From: Sialis fuliginosa
Lineage: Eukaryota; Arthropoda; Insecta; Megaloptera; Sialidae
DNA: 64,000 nucleotides
NCBI GenBank assembly: GCA_961205875.1
Contig: OY540822.1
Location: 15,440,501-15,504,500 of the forward strand
Reading direction: 5' to 3'
This document shows positions 12,455-24,380 of this stretch, piece by piece; position 1 is the first letter of the stretch; every line of letters begins with the position of its first letter. A program made the translations under genes and the position numbers. The notes under the pieces were generated by a model. That model saw only the letters and a program-made list of their open reading frames with translations. It was not told where the DNA came from and did not search any database.

Positions 12455-13244
12455 TTATAGACCTACTCTATCTTTAATTTTACGTAAGAAAATAGAATCA
12501 ATATTATGGAACACTTCTTCTGAGGATTTGCTTGCGTCGATGCTGGTGTGTAGGCCTCTTTTGCTGTAGTAACTGACAAGTGGTTTAGTTTGTTCATGAT
12601 AAACATTTAGTCTTTTCAGCAGTGCTGTTGCGGTGTCATCCGATCTTCTTATTAAAGGCTCGCCGGTGACGTCGTCCGTCATGGTTTTCTTAGGCGGTTT
12701 AAACTCCTCGTGGTATGCTCGGCCGCTTGACGGGTGAATCAGTCTGCCAGTGATACGACGCACTAGCAGCTTGTCATTTATAGAGAACTCGACGACAGCA
12801 TCTAAAGCGGTGCTACGTTTATCTAATAGCTCATCTAGTTTCTGTGCTTGCACAACTGTGCGAGGGAACCCGTCTAGTAAGAACCCGTTCTTGCATTCCG
12901 GTTTGTCTAAGTTAGCATCTATCATGCTGACAACTAGCTCATCGCTTACTAGTTTGCCTTCATCCATTACTTTCTTTACCTCTTGCCCTAGCTTTGAGCC
13001 AGATGTTATTTCTGCACGTAGCATATCACCGGTTGAAAGATGACACAGACAATATCTATGTTTCAAGAGCGGAGCCTGTAATTAAATTAAAAGTGAGTTG
13101 ATTTAGAGATTCTTAATGGGAATGTTGGTTTACCTGGGTGCCTTTCCCCGAGCCTGGGGGACCGAGTAAGATGGCATTGATTCCCAAAGTTGTGAGTTCT
13201 GCTTCGGGTATTTCTGCAATTTTTGGTTGTGCTAAAGGCGGCAT
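12455..13244 (-). CDS. Adk2: adenylate kinase 2 (mitochondrial intermembrane space type)
   Basis: Two exons: 13244-13134 (37 codons, donor GTAAAC after GGCACCCAG) and 13075-12455 (206 codons plus stop); 243 aa, close to the usual AK2 length of about 240. It interconverts ATP + AMP and 2 ADP, and AK2 enzymes act in the mitochondrial intermembrane space. Seen: P-loop [12 protein letters not shown] (26-37), NMP-binding [24 protein letters not shown] segment [20 protein letters not shown] without zinc cysteines, [10 protein letters not shown], and IDAS near the end. The intron falls exactly after the P-loop. The N-terminus ([16 protein letters not shown]) is short and not a cleavable presequence, as expected for AK2. 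The gene is head-to-head with the AAGAB homologue, 477 bp between start codons. Confidence 0.96.
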
Positions 13245-13721
13245 TTTGAATTTGGAAAACTACTTGAAACACGTGAAACCAACTGTGACGTGCACCTACG
13301 TCTACCCACTACTAATTCGCGTTAAGGTTATTTAACTTCAACCTTTGAATTCATATATGAATATGTCAAGTTAAGCTGTGTTCGACGAAATCATATGCGA
13401 TGCGCATATATAATTTTAGAAAGTGTTGTAAACGTACCTTAGCCATAATGTTGTGACAGTGGTACCATCCATTTTAATTTTTTATGTTTTCTATATTGGC
13501 CATCTTGTTAATTGTTATTATCCATTTTGTTTCAAATAATGTTGGTTAGTTGATTGTCAGATTTTATTATTGTTGATAAAATTGTTTATATTAAGCATTG
13601 GTTTTGATGACATGCAGTGATTATTTTCTAAATTCACTTAAATAATATTATATTTGTTAAAGGTTAAAATCAAACAGTGAATTTTTTGTAATTAAACTTT
13701 AAAATCGTGTTATCTTTTCAG
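13245..13721. promoter_or_regulatory. bidirectional intergenic region between AK2 and AAGAB
   Basis: The 477 bp between the two divergent ATGs must carry both 5' UTRs and core promoters. Near 13398-13408 there is GCGATGCGC. The base just before the AAGAB ATG completes TATCTTTTCAG, a good 3' splice site, so AAGAB may have a 5' UTR intron inside this region. I see no strong TATA box, which is usual for housekeeping pairs. Confidence 0.5.
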
Positions 13722-14552
13722 ATGGTTGATGATACACCTAGAGCTGTATTTATAGGATTAAACATGAATGCAGATAGCATAGTCCAATGTAAGAAACTTA
13801 TTTTAAATTACTAATCATTACTTCATAATTTATTTTATTTATAGCAATGTTAGGTACCGAGACACAGCTTAAAATTGTTGAAAATTTCCACACAGACTAT
13901 CTTTGGAATATTCGAACCAAATATTATACTACTGACATAAAATTATCTGTTTTAATTCCGGGCTATATTCCAAACAACGATTTCAATAACACTGTTCAGG
14001 CTGTTATTGTGTATTTTGATAGTAATAAGGTAAATGGACTGCTAGAATTAAATAATTTCATTCACAATTTTAACTTTAATGCCGATGTTAAAATACTGAC
14101 CTGCGACAAAATAAGGTCAGACTCTTCGGTATCTCTAAGTACCGCATTAGATTGGTGTTTAAAACAAGGGTTTGAACTAGTAGACTTGAACCCTGAAATA
14201 GATGATGAAGAAAACTCGAGTGGTGAAAAATACGGAGTCAATAGGATTATAGACGCTCTCCACTCTCACGTTTGGACCAATGCAAAAATGATAAGTAAGC
14301 ATTTAAATATTTCATTTTGTAGCGTGGATAGTAATATGTTTTGTAGGTTATGATGATGTAGACGGAGACAAAATCGATGACAATGCAACGGATCAATTTT
14401 GTGAAATGTTTTCACGGTTGGGTTCCATAATGGAAGGCGTTCAAGCGCTACCGCGTGATCAAAAACTGGAGTGTGCAGAACAGATTCTTACTGCATTTTG
14501 GAAGGCAATCGATGGACCTGAAGAAGAATTAATGCCAGATGCTGATGAATAA
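13722..14552 (+). CDS. AAGAB: alpha- and gamma-adaptin-binding protein p34 (AAGAB) homologue
   Basis: Three exons: 13722-13788, 13845-14294 and 14347-14552; 723 nt, 240 aa. Family members are cytosolic chaperones that stabilise AP-1 and AP-2 adaptor subunits during clathrin-adaptor assembly. Seen: LGTETQLKIVENF, YYTTDIKLSVLIPG, QAVIVYFDSNKVNGL (pseudo-GTPase-like core), WCLKQGFELVDLNPE, GVNRIIDALHSHVW, then an acidic linker and the C-terminal helical unit FCEMFSRLGSIMEG..LPRDQ...AEQILTAFWKAI (about 190-227), the most diagnostic block. It is shorter than the roughly 315-aa human protein because the linker between the domains is short. The start is the first ATG after a splice-acceptor-like CAG, so the 5' UTR may be spliced. 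Confidence 0.9.
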
Positions 14553-14647
14553 ATTGTTACGTACCTGATTTGGCTTTCTCGTTAATATTTGTAATACATG
14601 ATGTAAAAATTCTTGTTGATTATTTTATGTAACTACATTATGAATTC

Positions 14648-14653
14648 AATAAA
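14648..14653 (+). terminator. polyadenylation signal of AAGAB
   Basis: AATAAA about 95 nt after the stop codon, in the context TTCAATAAAATTTC. Good spacing and orientation for a short 3' UTR. Confidence 0.55.
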
Positions 14654-15542
14654 ATTTCTTTAATTAATTTTATATATTATTTATTTTTACTTGATATATT
14701 AAATAAGAAATTTTAATTCAATTGGGGCAATAACAAAACATCAATTTTTTTAATAATTATTTATTTTTTATATATCATTTGTGTAAAGAAAACTTAAAAA
14801 ATATGATTTGATCTAAACAGTTTCAATTTAATTAAATATAACATAACACTATTTATTTATGGACTATTATAAATATACAGGGCTACATTTAGACATTTCT
14901 AGGGCCTAAATATAATTAAACCCTGGATCTATTCTATTTATTATATTATATATGCATGAGTTTAGAGCCCTCTGAGTTTATATAAGTTGCAACCCTGTAA
15001 ATATATCTTACGTAAGTTTACTTATTTTGGAAGATAATTATTTTATAATATATCATATTAAAACAGTGCCAGATTTGAATTCAATTCTTTCATTGTTAGT
15101 GTTTTTAACACGTATTTGTGCAGTTACGATGAAATTCGTAGTATATCAGTGTAAATATGAGTAGATAGCCTCAGGGAGGAGAACAAAAAATCAATATTTA
15201 TTAATAAATGAACAGAAAATACGTTTATTCAAAATCAACAAGCAAAAGAAGATTTTTATTGTTTGTGCGTGTCTGTATGTGCACGAATTAACTCATAGTC
15301 AGTCATATCCAAGACTGGTGCTAGTACCTTATGATTAAATTAAATTGCCTTTTTACACCGGAGTCCTGAAAAGTACTGTGGCAGTTAATAAATAAAATTT
15401 ATATTGATCATTTGTTTTGAATTCAATTTGCAAGGAATTCTTGGTAACTGTCAAGTCTGCCCCCCTTGAAATCTAGCACTGTATTTAATATCAGTTGCAA
15501 AATAAATAACTATTATTATTATTGACATCATAAATTAAATTT
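14654..15542. other. tail-to-tail spacer between AAGAB and the patched-domain gene
   Basis: About 0.9 kb AT-rich, no coding frame. It contains one end of the dispersed CCAAGACTGGTGCTAGTA repeat near 15308-15330. It presumably carries the 3' UTR of the minus-strand patched-domain gene, whose poly(A) site I could not fix. Confidence 0.45.
15308..15330 (+). repeat. end of dispersed repeat (CCAAGACTGGTGCTAGTA family)
   Basis: ATCCAAGACTGGTGCTAGTACC matches the terminal motif seen also at 24092, 33318, 48755, 49011, 50382 and 62256. The opposite end is not obvious here. Confidence 0.5.
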
Positions 15543-18500
15543 TTATGTCTGTTCTTGTAATTCTTCATTTGCTGCTACTCGATATTCAGTTATATTTGGT
15601 ACATTACTTGTCAACCAATGTTCGTAAGGCTTAGGTCCAATTAAACTAAGTACAACCGGGAGAAATATCACGCCATGGAATAAGCCAAATAATATCACTA
15701 ACAAAAATATCTACAAAAAGAAATACACATCATTATTAAATTAAAAATAAATATAAAAACAATCATTGTTACCTTAAAAAATGACTGAAATACATAAGCC
15801 TCAGAGAAACCCAAGACAGAGAGAGCTAAAAGCGTAGAACCACCTCCATACAAGACAGCCCCACCAATGTGTGTCATGGTGTCAATAACTCGAGTATTAC
15901 GAGATTCTGAAGATACTGTAAGAAACGTATGGCCAATGTGTGCAGCGTAATCTACACACAGCCCAACAGACAACTGAAGACCCACTCCAGCTACCATGTT
16001 GATGGTTAAACCCATTCTAGAATATAAAGAACAATATTCATTTCTCAGTACATCCATAATTATTTTTTAAATTTACTTACACGTGCATCCAACCACATAC
16101 GTTTAAAACGGTTAAACTAACACAAATAAATATCCAAAAGCATACGTGAACATTAGTAATAAATAACACAGTACATGTCATTACACATATCAAAGCTAAT
16201 ATCAAGTTACGAGTTATTTCTGTCGCAAATATCTGAAAGTATCAATAAATATTAACAGTTTAGATAATTAGTTATGTATTTATATTAACTAACCTCATTT
16301 GTTTCCCAATTACCAAACATTTTCCCCCAAACTGTTACAAATCTGTCTCCAGAAGTGAAATTGACGTTTTTGGTTATATCTCTTACTTTGTGCATAGCTA
16401 ATAATGAATCTGCGGTTTTTTCATAAATGTTGAAACGAAATTCTATGCTGGATATCTAAAATGTAAAAGTAATAATCAACCTGTTTTGTACATGGTATAA
16501 CTAATTATCTTACGGTTATATTCGGTGCTAGTTCACCACATTTTAACTCGTCTTCAAATCTGAAATTAGCTTGAAAATGTGCCCCGTTCGGACTGAAGAG
16601 AAATTTGGAAATATATTTTCGCCAATTATCATAAGATAAATTATTTTCATCTAAAAAACAACAGAATACAATAATTTGTTTAGATACAGCGTTAAGTAAA
16701 TAAAATACTGACCTAAGCCTTGTTTCCTAATGTACTTAATAAAAGGTGTAGTCCAAGTTTTAACATTATTAACTGTATCTGGTAAATTTTGTAACTGAAG
16801 TGACATATTGTGAATTTTCATTAATTCTTCTGAATAATTTAAATTTCCCGTGTATACTCCAGCCGTGTACCCCAAAGAAGGATAATACAAGTTGCGCGTA
16901 TTTAAATAATTATAATAATACGAACTCTCTGGTATAAACCAGTTTTCATCAAATTTTTGTTCCAGCTCTGTGATAAATTTAATACTAGCGCTACAGAATG
17001 TCAATGTTAACAGTATTGTTATCACCTAGAATAAACAAAACCATTTAATACGAATTAACAGATTAAATAAGTTATTTTATACTTTTCCGGGTATTGTGAG
17101 TAATATTTTCGAGTAGAAATATCTCACTACTATCTGTGCATAGCTTCTTTGACTACATCCATTAAATATGTATGGCTTCTGGCCGTGCCATATTAGAAAC
17201 GAGTTACGATAAGCTTCTATCCGCCTCTGATCCAATACAAAGCACGCAGTAAAGAATGTGACTGAAAACACAAATGTAACTGTAACTCCTGATGCGGCAT
17301 ACAGGCAAAACGATCTTAGCGATGGAATAATCTGGAATGTAACAATACATCACCATCAAACAAACAAAATTAAAGTTGCAGAGTTACATCTTTCAATGTA
17401 TTTTTAACTTTGGGGGTATGGCTGTATTTTTTATTCAAAATTAGAATCATTTTTACCGTTAAAGAGCCAACTAGAAACGCTGCAACATCCGTAATTGATG
17501 TAACAGTTATAGAAACACCTGCATGCTGTAACATTAATCCAATACGCTCGGAAAGGTGTGATTTTTTTGTACTCTTTGGCAATTGTTCCCAACAGGCTAT
17601 CATGATAAACATATCGTCCACACCTAAAGTCCAAAGTAGAAATAATATCATTCAGTTTTGTATTAAATTTGTTATTTGTTGTTAAAATAATGGAATTAAT
17701 AATTCATAAGTACAGAAAAATTTTAAATCATATGTTAATAAAAAGAAAAAAATTAATTAGGAAATTTAGATTTTCTATTAAAAATTTATTAAACCGAACC
17801 CACCTTATAACCACAATAAAACAATGTTATTTATGGAATTTCTAGTGGAATGTACCAGAAATTCCTTAAATCAGCCAATCAAAACTCACCGGTCACTATA
17901 CGGTAACTAACCGCTTATTGCCGTGAATCCCAACAATGTTATTCAACACGTGTTTCGATTTCAAAACAATTCCTCATCAGGAGTCTTTGATCAAAACCTA
18001 AATATCTACTAATCATTTCAATGATTCAGACCAATCAACTACAAGATCTGTTTTTTATATCTCTATATAATTTTTTAAACAGTAGATTTAATAATGCCTG
18101 ATTATTAGATATTTAGTTTCTATATTACAATATTTTATTTTATAAATTGACTGATTCACACATAAATATATCAATACTGTTATGAGTTAGTAAATATTTT
18201 TTTTATACCTAAACCCATTAGTAAAAATGGTAACGAGGTATGTACAGGACCGTATGGTATTTTGAGGACAGAGCAAAGAGCACACGAGCATATAAAAGCC
18301 AGTCCAATACAAAGTAATCCAACACCACCAAGAACAATCTGAAATTGAAAATTCATTTTCCGATGCGGTTATAAAATATAATTAATAATAAACTTACTCT
18401 AAATTCGATACAGTTAAATTTCGATATAACAACTATTGTATAAATTATCATAAGTATTACTCCAATTGCTACTTTGTTTGCATCTTGGAACAAAACATCA

Positions 18501-19907
18501 TCACTTATATCACCAAAACTTAAACAAAAAAGAGATTTAATAAATTTCAACCTTATCCAATTATTTTGTAAAAAGATCAATTACAAAATAAATTGCATCA
18601 TTATAATTGTTTATTCAATTATATTTTCAATGTTTATGATCTTCGTACAAAATAAAAATAATCTTCTTCACCTTTTTCCAGCTTCATAATATAGTTGATA
18701 GTCTTTAGCTAACTGAGAGTAATTTTTCATGATTTCTAAAAATGAATTCTCCCAGTCCAGTATTTCATCTGAAGCCTATAATAATTCAATGATTTCAGAT
18801 AAATATTATCTTTGAGCTTACAACTCTTTAAGGGCGTAATTTCCCCAATTGTTCAATATTTAAATATACGATATTACCCAATCTGCTGTTCCAGCAAAAT
18901 TTCCAAAACTTTCCATATCGACGCTCTCAAAATCAAGTTTTAGGGGCCATATTGTTAGAACTGATTTTGCTGATATAATATGACCTGTAGAATTTCTTTC
19001 TATACCACTTAATAACTGTTCATATGGATATTCTAATATCTTGCTGTTAAAAAAAATACAAGCATGATTAACAAATGAAAGTAACAGAAAAAAATATTAA
19101 AAGCGTTTACTTAATCTTTCCTTTATTGACTTCATTGATTATATCTTGCTTAGTGAGATTTTTGTTTTTGAAAATATGTATTAAGTTCATGCTGAGGCAA
19201 TGTATTGGGAAACTCTTGATTATGTTACAATAAATAAATGATGGAAGAGAGCTTGGGTCGAAAGAATCATCAAACTGTCTCTTACGTCTGTGCTGGGTTG
19301 AATTTATGTTTGGTACTCTGAAAATCATATTTTACAGTAATATAAATTGAATATTATTTATTTTAAAGTTAAAATGAACATCTTACTTGATGCAAACATC
19401 ATTCCAAGTAATGTTGTTATCGGTTTTTATATTTTCTACTTTATCACTGATTAAGAATAACTAAAAATATAACAAATGATTTAAGTGTTAATTATGACAT
19501 TTTTGTTAAGACTTTTACTAACTTGTTGGATAATATATGGTTCTAATATATTAGGTGCAGTGATAAGTGCATGTTGAGGTCGCGGAGCTTGCTTAAATTT
19601 ATTTATTAACCAGTCAGTGTCGTGGTAGAATTTGGAATGCTTGGGAATCCATAAATTAACTGGATTTTGTTCATAATGGAAACTTAATAATCCAAATAAA
19701 CTGAAAAGACTCCAGATACAAACAGCAATTATTGTTTTCCATGGATTATTTCCTATCTTTATTCCAAGTCTAAAATTCATTTTATTTTTAATTTTATTTT
19801 CAGAACAGATAAATAAAAATGAGTAATTACCTGTAATAAAATGTCTCTATATATTTAATATAACTTTGTTTTAATCGCAAAAATCGTGAATTAAACGAAT
19901 GATCCAT
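15543..19907 (-). CDS. patched domain-containing protein (PTCHD3/PTR-like, sterol-sensing domain)
   Basis: Sixteen exons, downward: 19907-19831, 19769-19523, 19460-19387, 19317-19111, 19043-18878, 18775-18672, 18518-18398, 18338-18209, 17623-17457, 17331-17083, 17025-16713, 16650-16514, 16455-16294, 16232-16081, 16016-15773, 15710-15543; 2718 nt, 905 aa, every phase closes. Seen: a first membrane helix near residues 35-58, an extracellular loop, then a sterol-sensing region with LLMGLGVDDMFIM (about 371-383), and the second half with GLQLSVGLCVDYAAHIGHTF (781-800) and GLFHGVIFLPVVLSLIGP near the end. The two acidic motifs (GVDDMF and GLCVDYAAH) are the RND/Patched ion-relay positions in TM4 and TM10. 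Twelve membrane spans are expected. Family members are implicated in lipid or sterol handling and Hedgehog-related processes; the substrate here is unknown. Not Patched itself (too short, no long C-tail) nor NPC1 (no NPC N-domain). Confidence 0.93.
17790..18015. repeat. repeat-like insert in intron 8 of the patched-domain gene
   Basis: The intron 17624-18208 (585 bp) is much longer than the others (about 60-140 bp). It holds a GC-richer stretch with CACCGGTCACTATACGGTAA, CAACACGTGTTTCGATTTC and AATTCCTCATCAGGAGTC. On the minus strand this reads as a repeat tail of the CCTGATGAGGAATT...CGAAACACGTGTTG type found dispersed in arthropod genomes. No coding capacity. Class uncertain. Confidence 0.4.
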
Positions 19908-22900
19908 TCTAGCTAAAAATTAAATAAAATATTATCATTAAAATCCCAAGATTGCAGTAGACCTTAATCTTATTAAGTACAAATACATTTGTACATGCAT
20001 GTTTTAAAATTGATTAATATGTCATTATATTAAAACAATATTAATTTACAAATAAAAAAGATATTTATTGTGTCACATTTTTCTGGTGAACTGTCAAAAT
20101 TTTGACGTATGTACTTAATCGATTAATCGCTAGATGGCACCAACCATATTTAAATTAGTTGTTTTTTTAATCGCTAGATGGACGACACGAGTTGTGTAAC
20201 AATGAAATGCCAAGAAGTGTCAGAGGTTTGTGTTTTTTATTTTACAGTTGAAATACATATTTTATGTTATATTTTTTATGTTTTGAATGAATGAAGTTTA
20301 ATAATAGAACGCCCTTAATCATTTTATTAAAAATCGAAATGAAACGAGTATAGGTTCTAAAAATAAAGGTTATCTGTTTGTTTATATAGCAAAGAACGAC
20401 CTTGTTAATATTTTTTTTTCTGGTAAATCGTTTAGAGTGAGGCATGCATTTGTGTATCTATGAACCATACATATGGAATATAATTTTGTTTCATCTCGTT
20501 GCTCTGCACTGATGTGTAGGCGTACGGTTCATAGCGCTTTAGGAGCGGGTGCGGTTTCTCCCACCCACATCATGGTACAAGTGTGTGTTTCAAAAATATC
20601 TACAGAATGACAGCGGGAGACTCACTATCAATGCATAACGGCTCAATTAACCGATAGAAATTAAATACACAACAAAGAAACCCACAGAAATTAAATTAAA
20701 ATAGCCACATATAATACTGATTTTGAGATATACTTACTTTTATAAGTCTACAAGTACCCTATGTACTTGTAAAATATATTCACACATACAGTATCGTTAA
20801 AAAGTATTCGCAAATTCTATACACTTACATATGTTTTAATGTACTTGTATTTAATGTGTATTTTAAATTAAAATGATTAAGTAAAATATTATTAGTTGTG
20901 TTGCGGTTTAATGTTTATAAATAATAATTATTGTTTTGTTTTCGAACGGAATTGTTTATTTAAAATAAAAATATACTTCAACATTATAAAAAATTCATAA
21001 TGTAAAGTTTTATTGTTGAAAACTAATAAGGTATAAAAGTGTTTAGTATGCACATACTTTTGCACAATAGTGTACATACTAGAAGAACTGTTGCGCATGC
21101 GCAACCGTAGGGCTTGGTGAAACACTGGCTCACAGTTTCTGATAGACCATCGATGACAGTGTTGAGAGTCGCGTTGTTCGCAACTATGTTTTTGCACATA
21201 ATGGTAAAATGACAATGAAAATATAAAAACCGTAACAAAATTGCTCATCACCTGAAATATACGTCCTCGAACAACTTGTGTATCGATACAAACTCACAAA
21301 CATGTGCCGTTTCAACGCGAAATAGTGATTTTTTCAACCATGTGGACATTCATTAGGTGCAAAACAGTGGCTCTAGCGTCAAATATTCCGCGGACAAAAA
21401 TACCTTCTGTGTGATATGGAAAGTTAAAGATAATAGTGTATGTGTACAAGTGGATATAGCTTTGTGTATCGTATATTTTATACCTACTGTGTTTTTAATT
21501 TTAAATAAAACTTGTGTTGTGAATGTGGTTATTTTAATTTGTTATTGTTTCTGTCACTTACAATAAGTACGCGAATACTTAGTACCGTACCGTAGATATA
21601 AACAAATGTCGCCGATGCCACCAAGTTCCAGTATCTACATTATTTCAGTAGCGGTTAGTATTTTATTGGAGTTTGCTTATTCCTTGTGTACCTATCTTAT
21701 GTATATTGTGTGTTGAGGAATGTTGTAAATCGCCCGACCTTGCTAAGATCATACGACATCTGTATCTCATTCATGCACTATGGAAGTGAAGGCGTCATCT
21801 TGTGTTGCCGGCTATTTAAAACTCACTTTCTCTACTCTTTATGCGATATTGTTGCTTGCTTGATTGTTAATTAATAACTTGACTCCCTATTCCTGTCTCT
21901 GTACAATATTATACCGCTCCGCACATAACTTTTGCAGTAAGTAAGTAAGTAAGAAGTAAGTATAGTAGGTATCCCCTAACTTTAAAAACCTCGTTTACCT
22001 GAATTCGTATTGATAAATTAATATAGGTACCTAACACAACTTTTCACCTTTATTTTTGTACAAGCGGTACAACAAGTGACCAACTTTAACAAAGTTACTG
22101 AGAAACGCAATAATTTTATATAAAGTACTTAATAATTCAATTAAATAAGTACCTAACATGCTACTTACTTATATTTAAATAATGTAATCTATCTGGGTTA
22201 TATCCAACGTTTCGTTCATAACCTCTACATTCTTTTGTCGCTTAGAATACAATAACCTGGGATATGTCTGTAGAACCGGTTCTCAGAATAAATAAATTAT
22301 GTATACATGATTTCCGAATTATTAATTGAAATCTTAGTTTAGTCATTTCTTCGGCCGAAAACGACCTTGGGGTTTAAGGTATTTTTACATTTTTTAATAC
22401 TGGTATTACTCACAATCAGTAGCTACTGAAAAAAAACAAATTTACTTTATACGTTATGTTGCATTTGAATGTTTTGATGTTTGTTCAAAGATTACCAGAA
22501 CGGTACGGTACTTCACTTAGAATAATCTAGGTAGGAGTAATTTAATTGCGTATCGGCAGAACTTTTGTTTAATCAAATTAAAAATATTTGTTACATTTAT
22601 AAAAATAACTAAACATGTTTTGTTTTTTGTATAAAACGCAGTTTCGTTATACCTATATTTGTGTTTACAACCCGTTAGACATTGTGTTTATACATTTTTT
22701 CATGTTTTCATCATATTTATTGTAATTTTTCTTCTTTGATATTAGTTAACGAAGCGTAATATTAATTTTGTCCTTTTTGTATCTAATTTTATATTGCATG
22801 TAAAAAATGTATCTTTTTGTATGTGTTATTCGTGTTTATATGCAGTTAATAAAAGTAAGAAAAACTGTTTATGGTAAATTCATTATTTCTACCTATTTTT

Positions 22901-23039
22901 GGTAAGTTACCACTGGGTCCATCAACGTAATCTATATTTTACCACATGCTTTTACAAAATGTTGTATCTACGTAGGATGTGGTTAAAAATGAATTTAAAT
23001 TACACACGTTAAAGTTATGTAAAAAATAATAATAACTAT
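19908..23039. other. 5' flank of the patched-domain gene and intergenic DNA
   Basis: About 3.1 kb. The first few hundred bases presumably include the promoter of the minus-strand gene. Two GC-richer patches at 20485-20640 and 21085-21200 stand out, the second with a perfect NRF-1-type palindrome. Two overlapping minus-strand frames of 107 and 71 codons occur at 20928-21251 after a splice-acceptor-like ATATTTCAG, but neither is recognisable. GTAAG microrepeats lie near 21937-21960. Confidence 0.4.
21091..21104. promoter_or_regulatory. NRF-1/Ewg-type palindrome
   Basis: TTGCGCATGCGCAA is a 14-bp perfect palindrome that fits the NRF-1 consensus YGCGCAYGCGCR. The insect orthologue of NRF-1 is Erect wing. 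Such sites often mark TATA-less promoters, and the surrounding 100 bp is GC-richer than its neighbours. No linked gene is proven. Confidence 0.45.
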
Positions 23040-23691
23040 TCAACTGTATTTGCACAAAATTTTCGCATATATGACAAAATGCACATTTTTCAATTCAATA
23101 ATTTTATTAAATTCATTTTGGGGTGATTTTATGTTAACATTTTTCCTACAAGCGGAAGCAATTATAATATTTTGACAGGAATACAAAATTCCAGGAATCT
23201 CGAGAATGGTAAAAGTAAAAAAAAGAAAATTAGATGATTTTGGCTTTAATGTAATTTCAACACCTATTGCCCAATTTTGACGAATTTTTATACCTATACT
23301 TATTAAATTTATTTTAATTAAAGTTATTTTAAATTTATACCCGAATAAGTTAGACAGAAACCGAAATAAAGCAAAAAAATCTAAACAAATTAAAAAATTA
23401 ATATATTTAGTAAGAATAGGTATATCGAGTAGACATCGTACCTTGGAATTCAGAAACTTGCAGAAACTCCGTATTGAAAGAAATCCGGATATTAAAAGCA
23501 ATAAATACTGTTGTTTATTTCTTAGTCAATTCATTTTAATTTACCGATTCCAAAAAAATCATTGCAATAAAAATAACATAAACCGTCGAAGTTATTATAA
23601 AAATAACTTAAAATTTAAAGATAGTCTATATAAAAATTATCAAAATCAAGTGGCTGGTGACCCAAAATTATTCATTTTTTTAAATATCTAA
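23040..23691. other. long open region of unknown nature
   Basis: The minus strand is open for 153 codons (23501-23040). The plus strand is open from about 23280 to the TAA at 23689-23691 (137 codons), extending upstream to about 23178 if a single TGA near 23277 is ignored. The plus product is very Lys/Arg/Asn-rich, with KVKKRKLDDFGF, TLEFRNLQKLRIERNPD and VAGDPKLFIFL; the minus product is hydrophobic. No family recognised, and neither frame starts with a well-placed ATG. With stops near 8% of codons here, such lengths are unlikely by chance. Candidates are a decayed gene, a mobile-element fragment or a rare chance frame. Confidence 0.3.
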
Positions 23692-24091
23692 AGAACGACG
23701 CTTCTTGCGATCTTGCGTGAAAATTGTATTGTAAAGCATTCAATTTTCACAATGATACATTCATATTAAGATAAAAAAATGCGAGACACGAGTACATATA
23801 AAATCCAAGATATATTTCATATTATCATCACAGGAAATAAATTCAGATCTGAAGTGATCATATTTGTTCACTGGTTTTTGATCTGGGGAGACTTGCAAAG
23901 ATCTCTGTAGATCGTGATAAAGATTGAAACGTTGAAAATTCAATTTCTATCACGATCTACAACGATTTTTTTAAATTACTTAACTTGATATTGTGATAGA
24001 TGTGCATCAAAAATACAAAAAATAATTTACCCATTCTTTGTTTTAACGTATTTACCATTTTAATTGTGGTCCACAGTCGTAAGAATATTTT

Positions 24092-24380
24092 GAGACTTGG
24101 CACTAGTCTTGGATCATACAACCCAGTGCTGGAATCTTCTTTAATTAAATGTACTAAATTACAAATATTTGTTGATATTTGATTACATACATACTGCCAT
24201 TACTTAACTCTAAAACAGCTTAATTTGATGACAATTGGTCAATGGGTGTCAAGATGGTGGACATTGAAACTGATTATTAGTGTAGTTAAAAAAATACACC
24301 AGGGTATTTTCAATCGACACGAATTGAGATAATAAATAAGCAAGTTTATTTTATTAAAGACTTAAGTGACATAAGATACT
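24092..24380 (-). repeat. copy of CCAAGACTGGTGCTAGTA family (left part)
   Basis: On the minus strand the terminal motif GATCCAAGACTAGTGCCAAG lies at about 24095-24115. Further in, AATTTGATGACAATTGGTCAATGGGTGTCAAGATGG (24222-24257) matches 33036-33071, and AAATATTTGTAATTTAGTACA (minus strand) matches the copy at 62 kb. It is therefore a partial copy of a longer shared element. Confidence 0.55.

Noticed and set aside
12750..13043. 97-codon plus-strand frame
   Set aside because: Antisense shadow of the adenylate kinase 2 second exon.
17410..17685. 91-codon plus-strand and 67-codon minus-strand frames
   Set aside because: Shadows of exon 9 of the patched-domain gene (GVDDMF exon).
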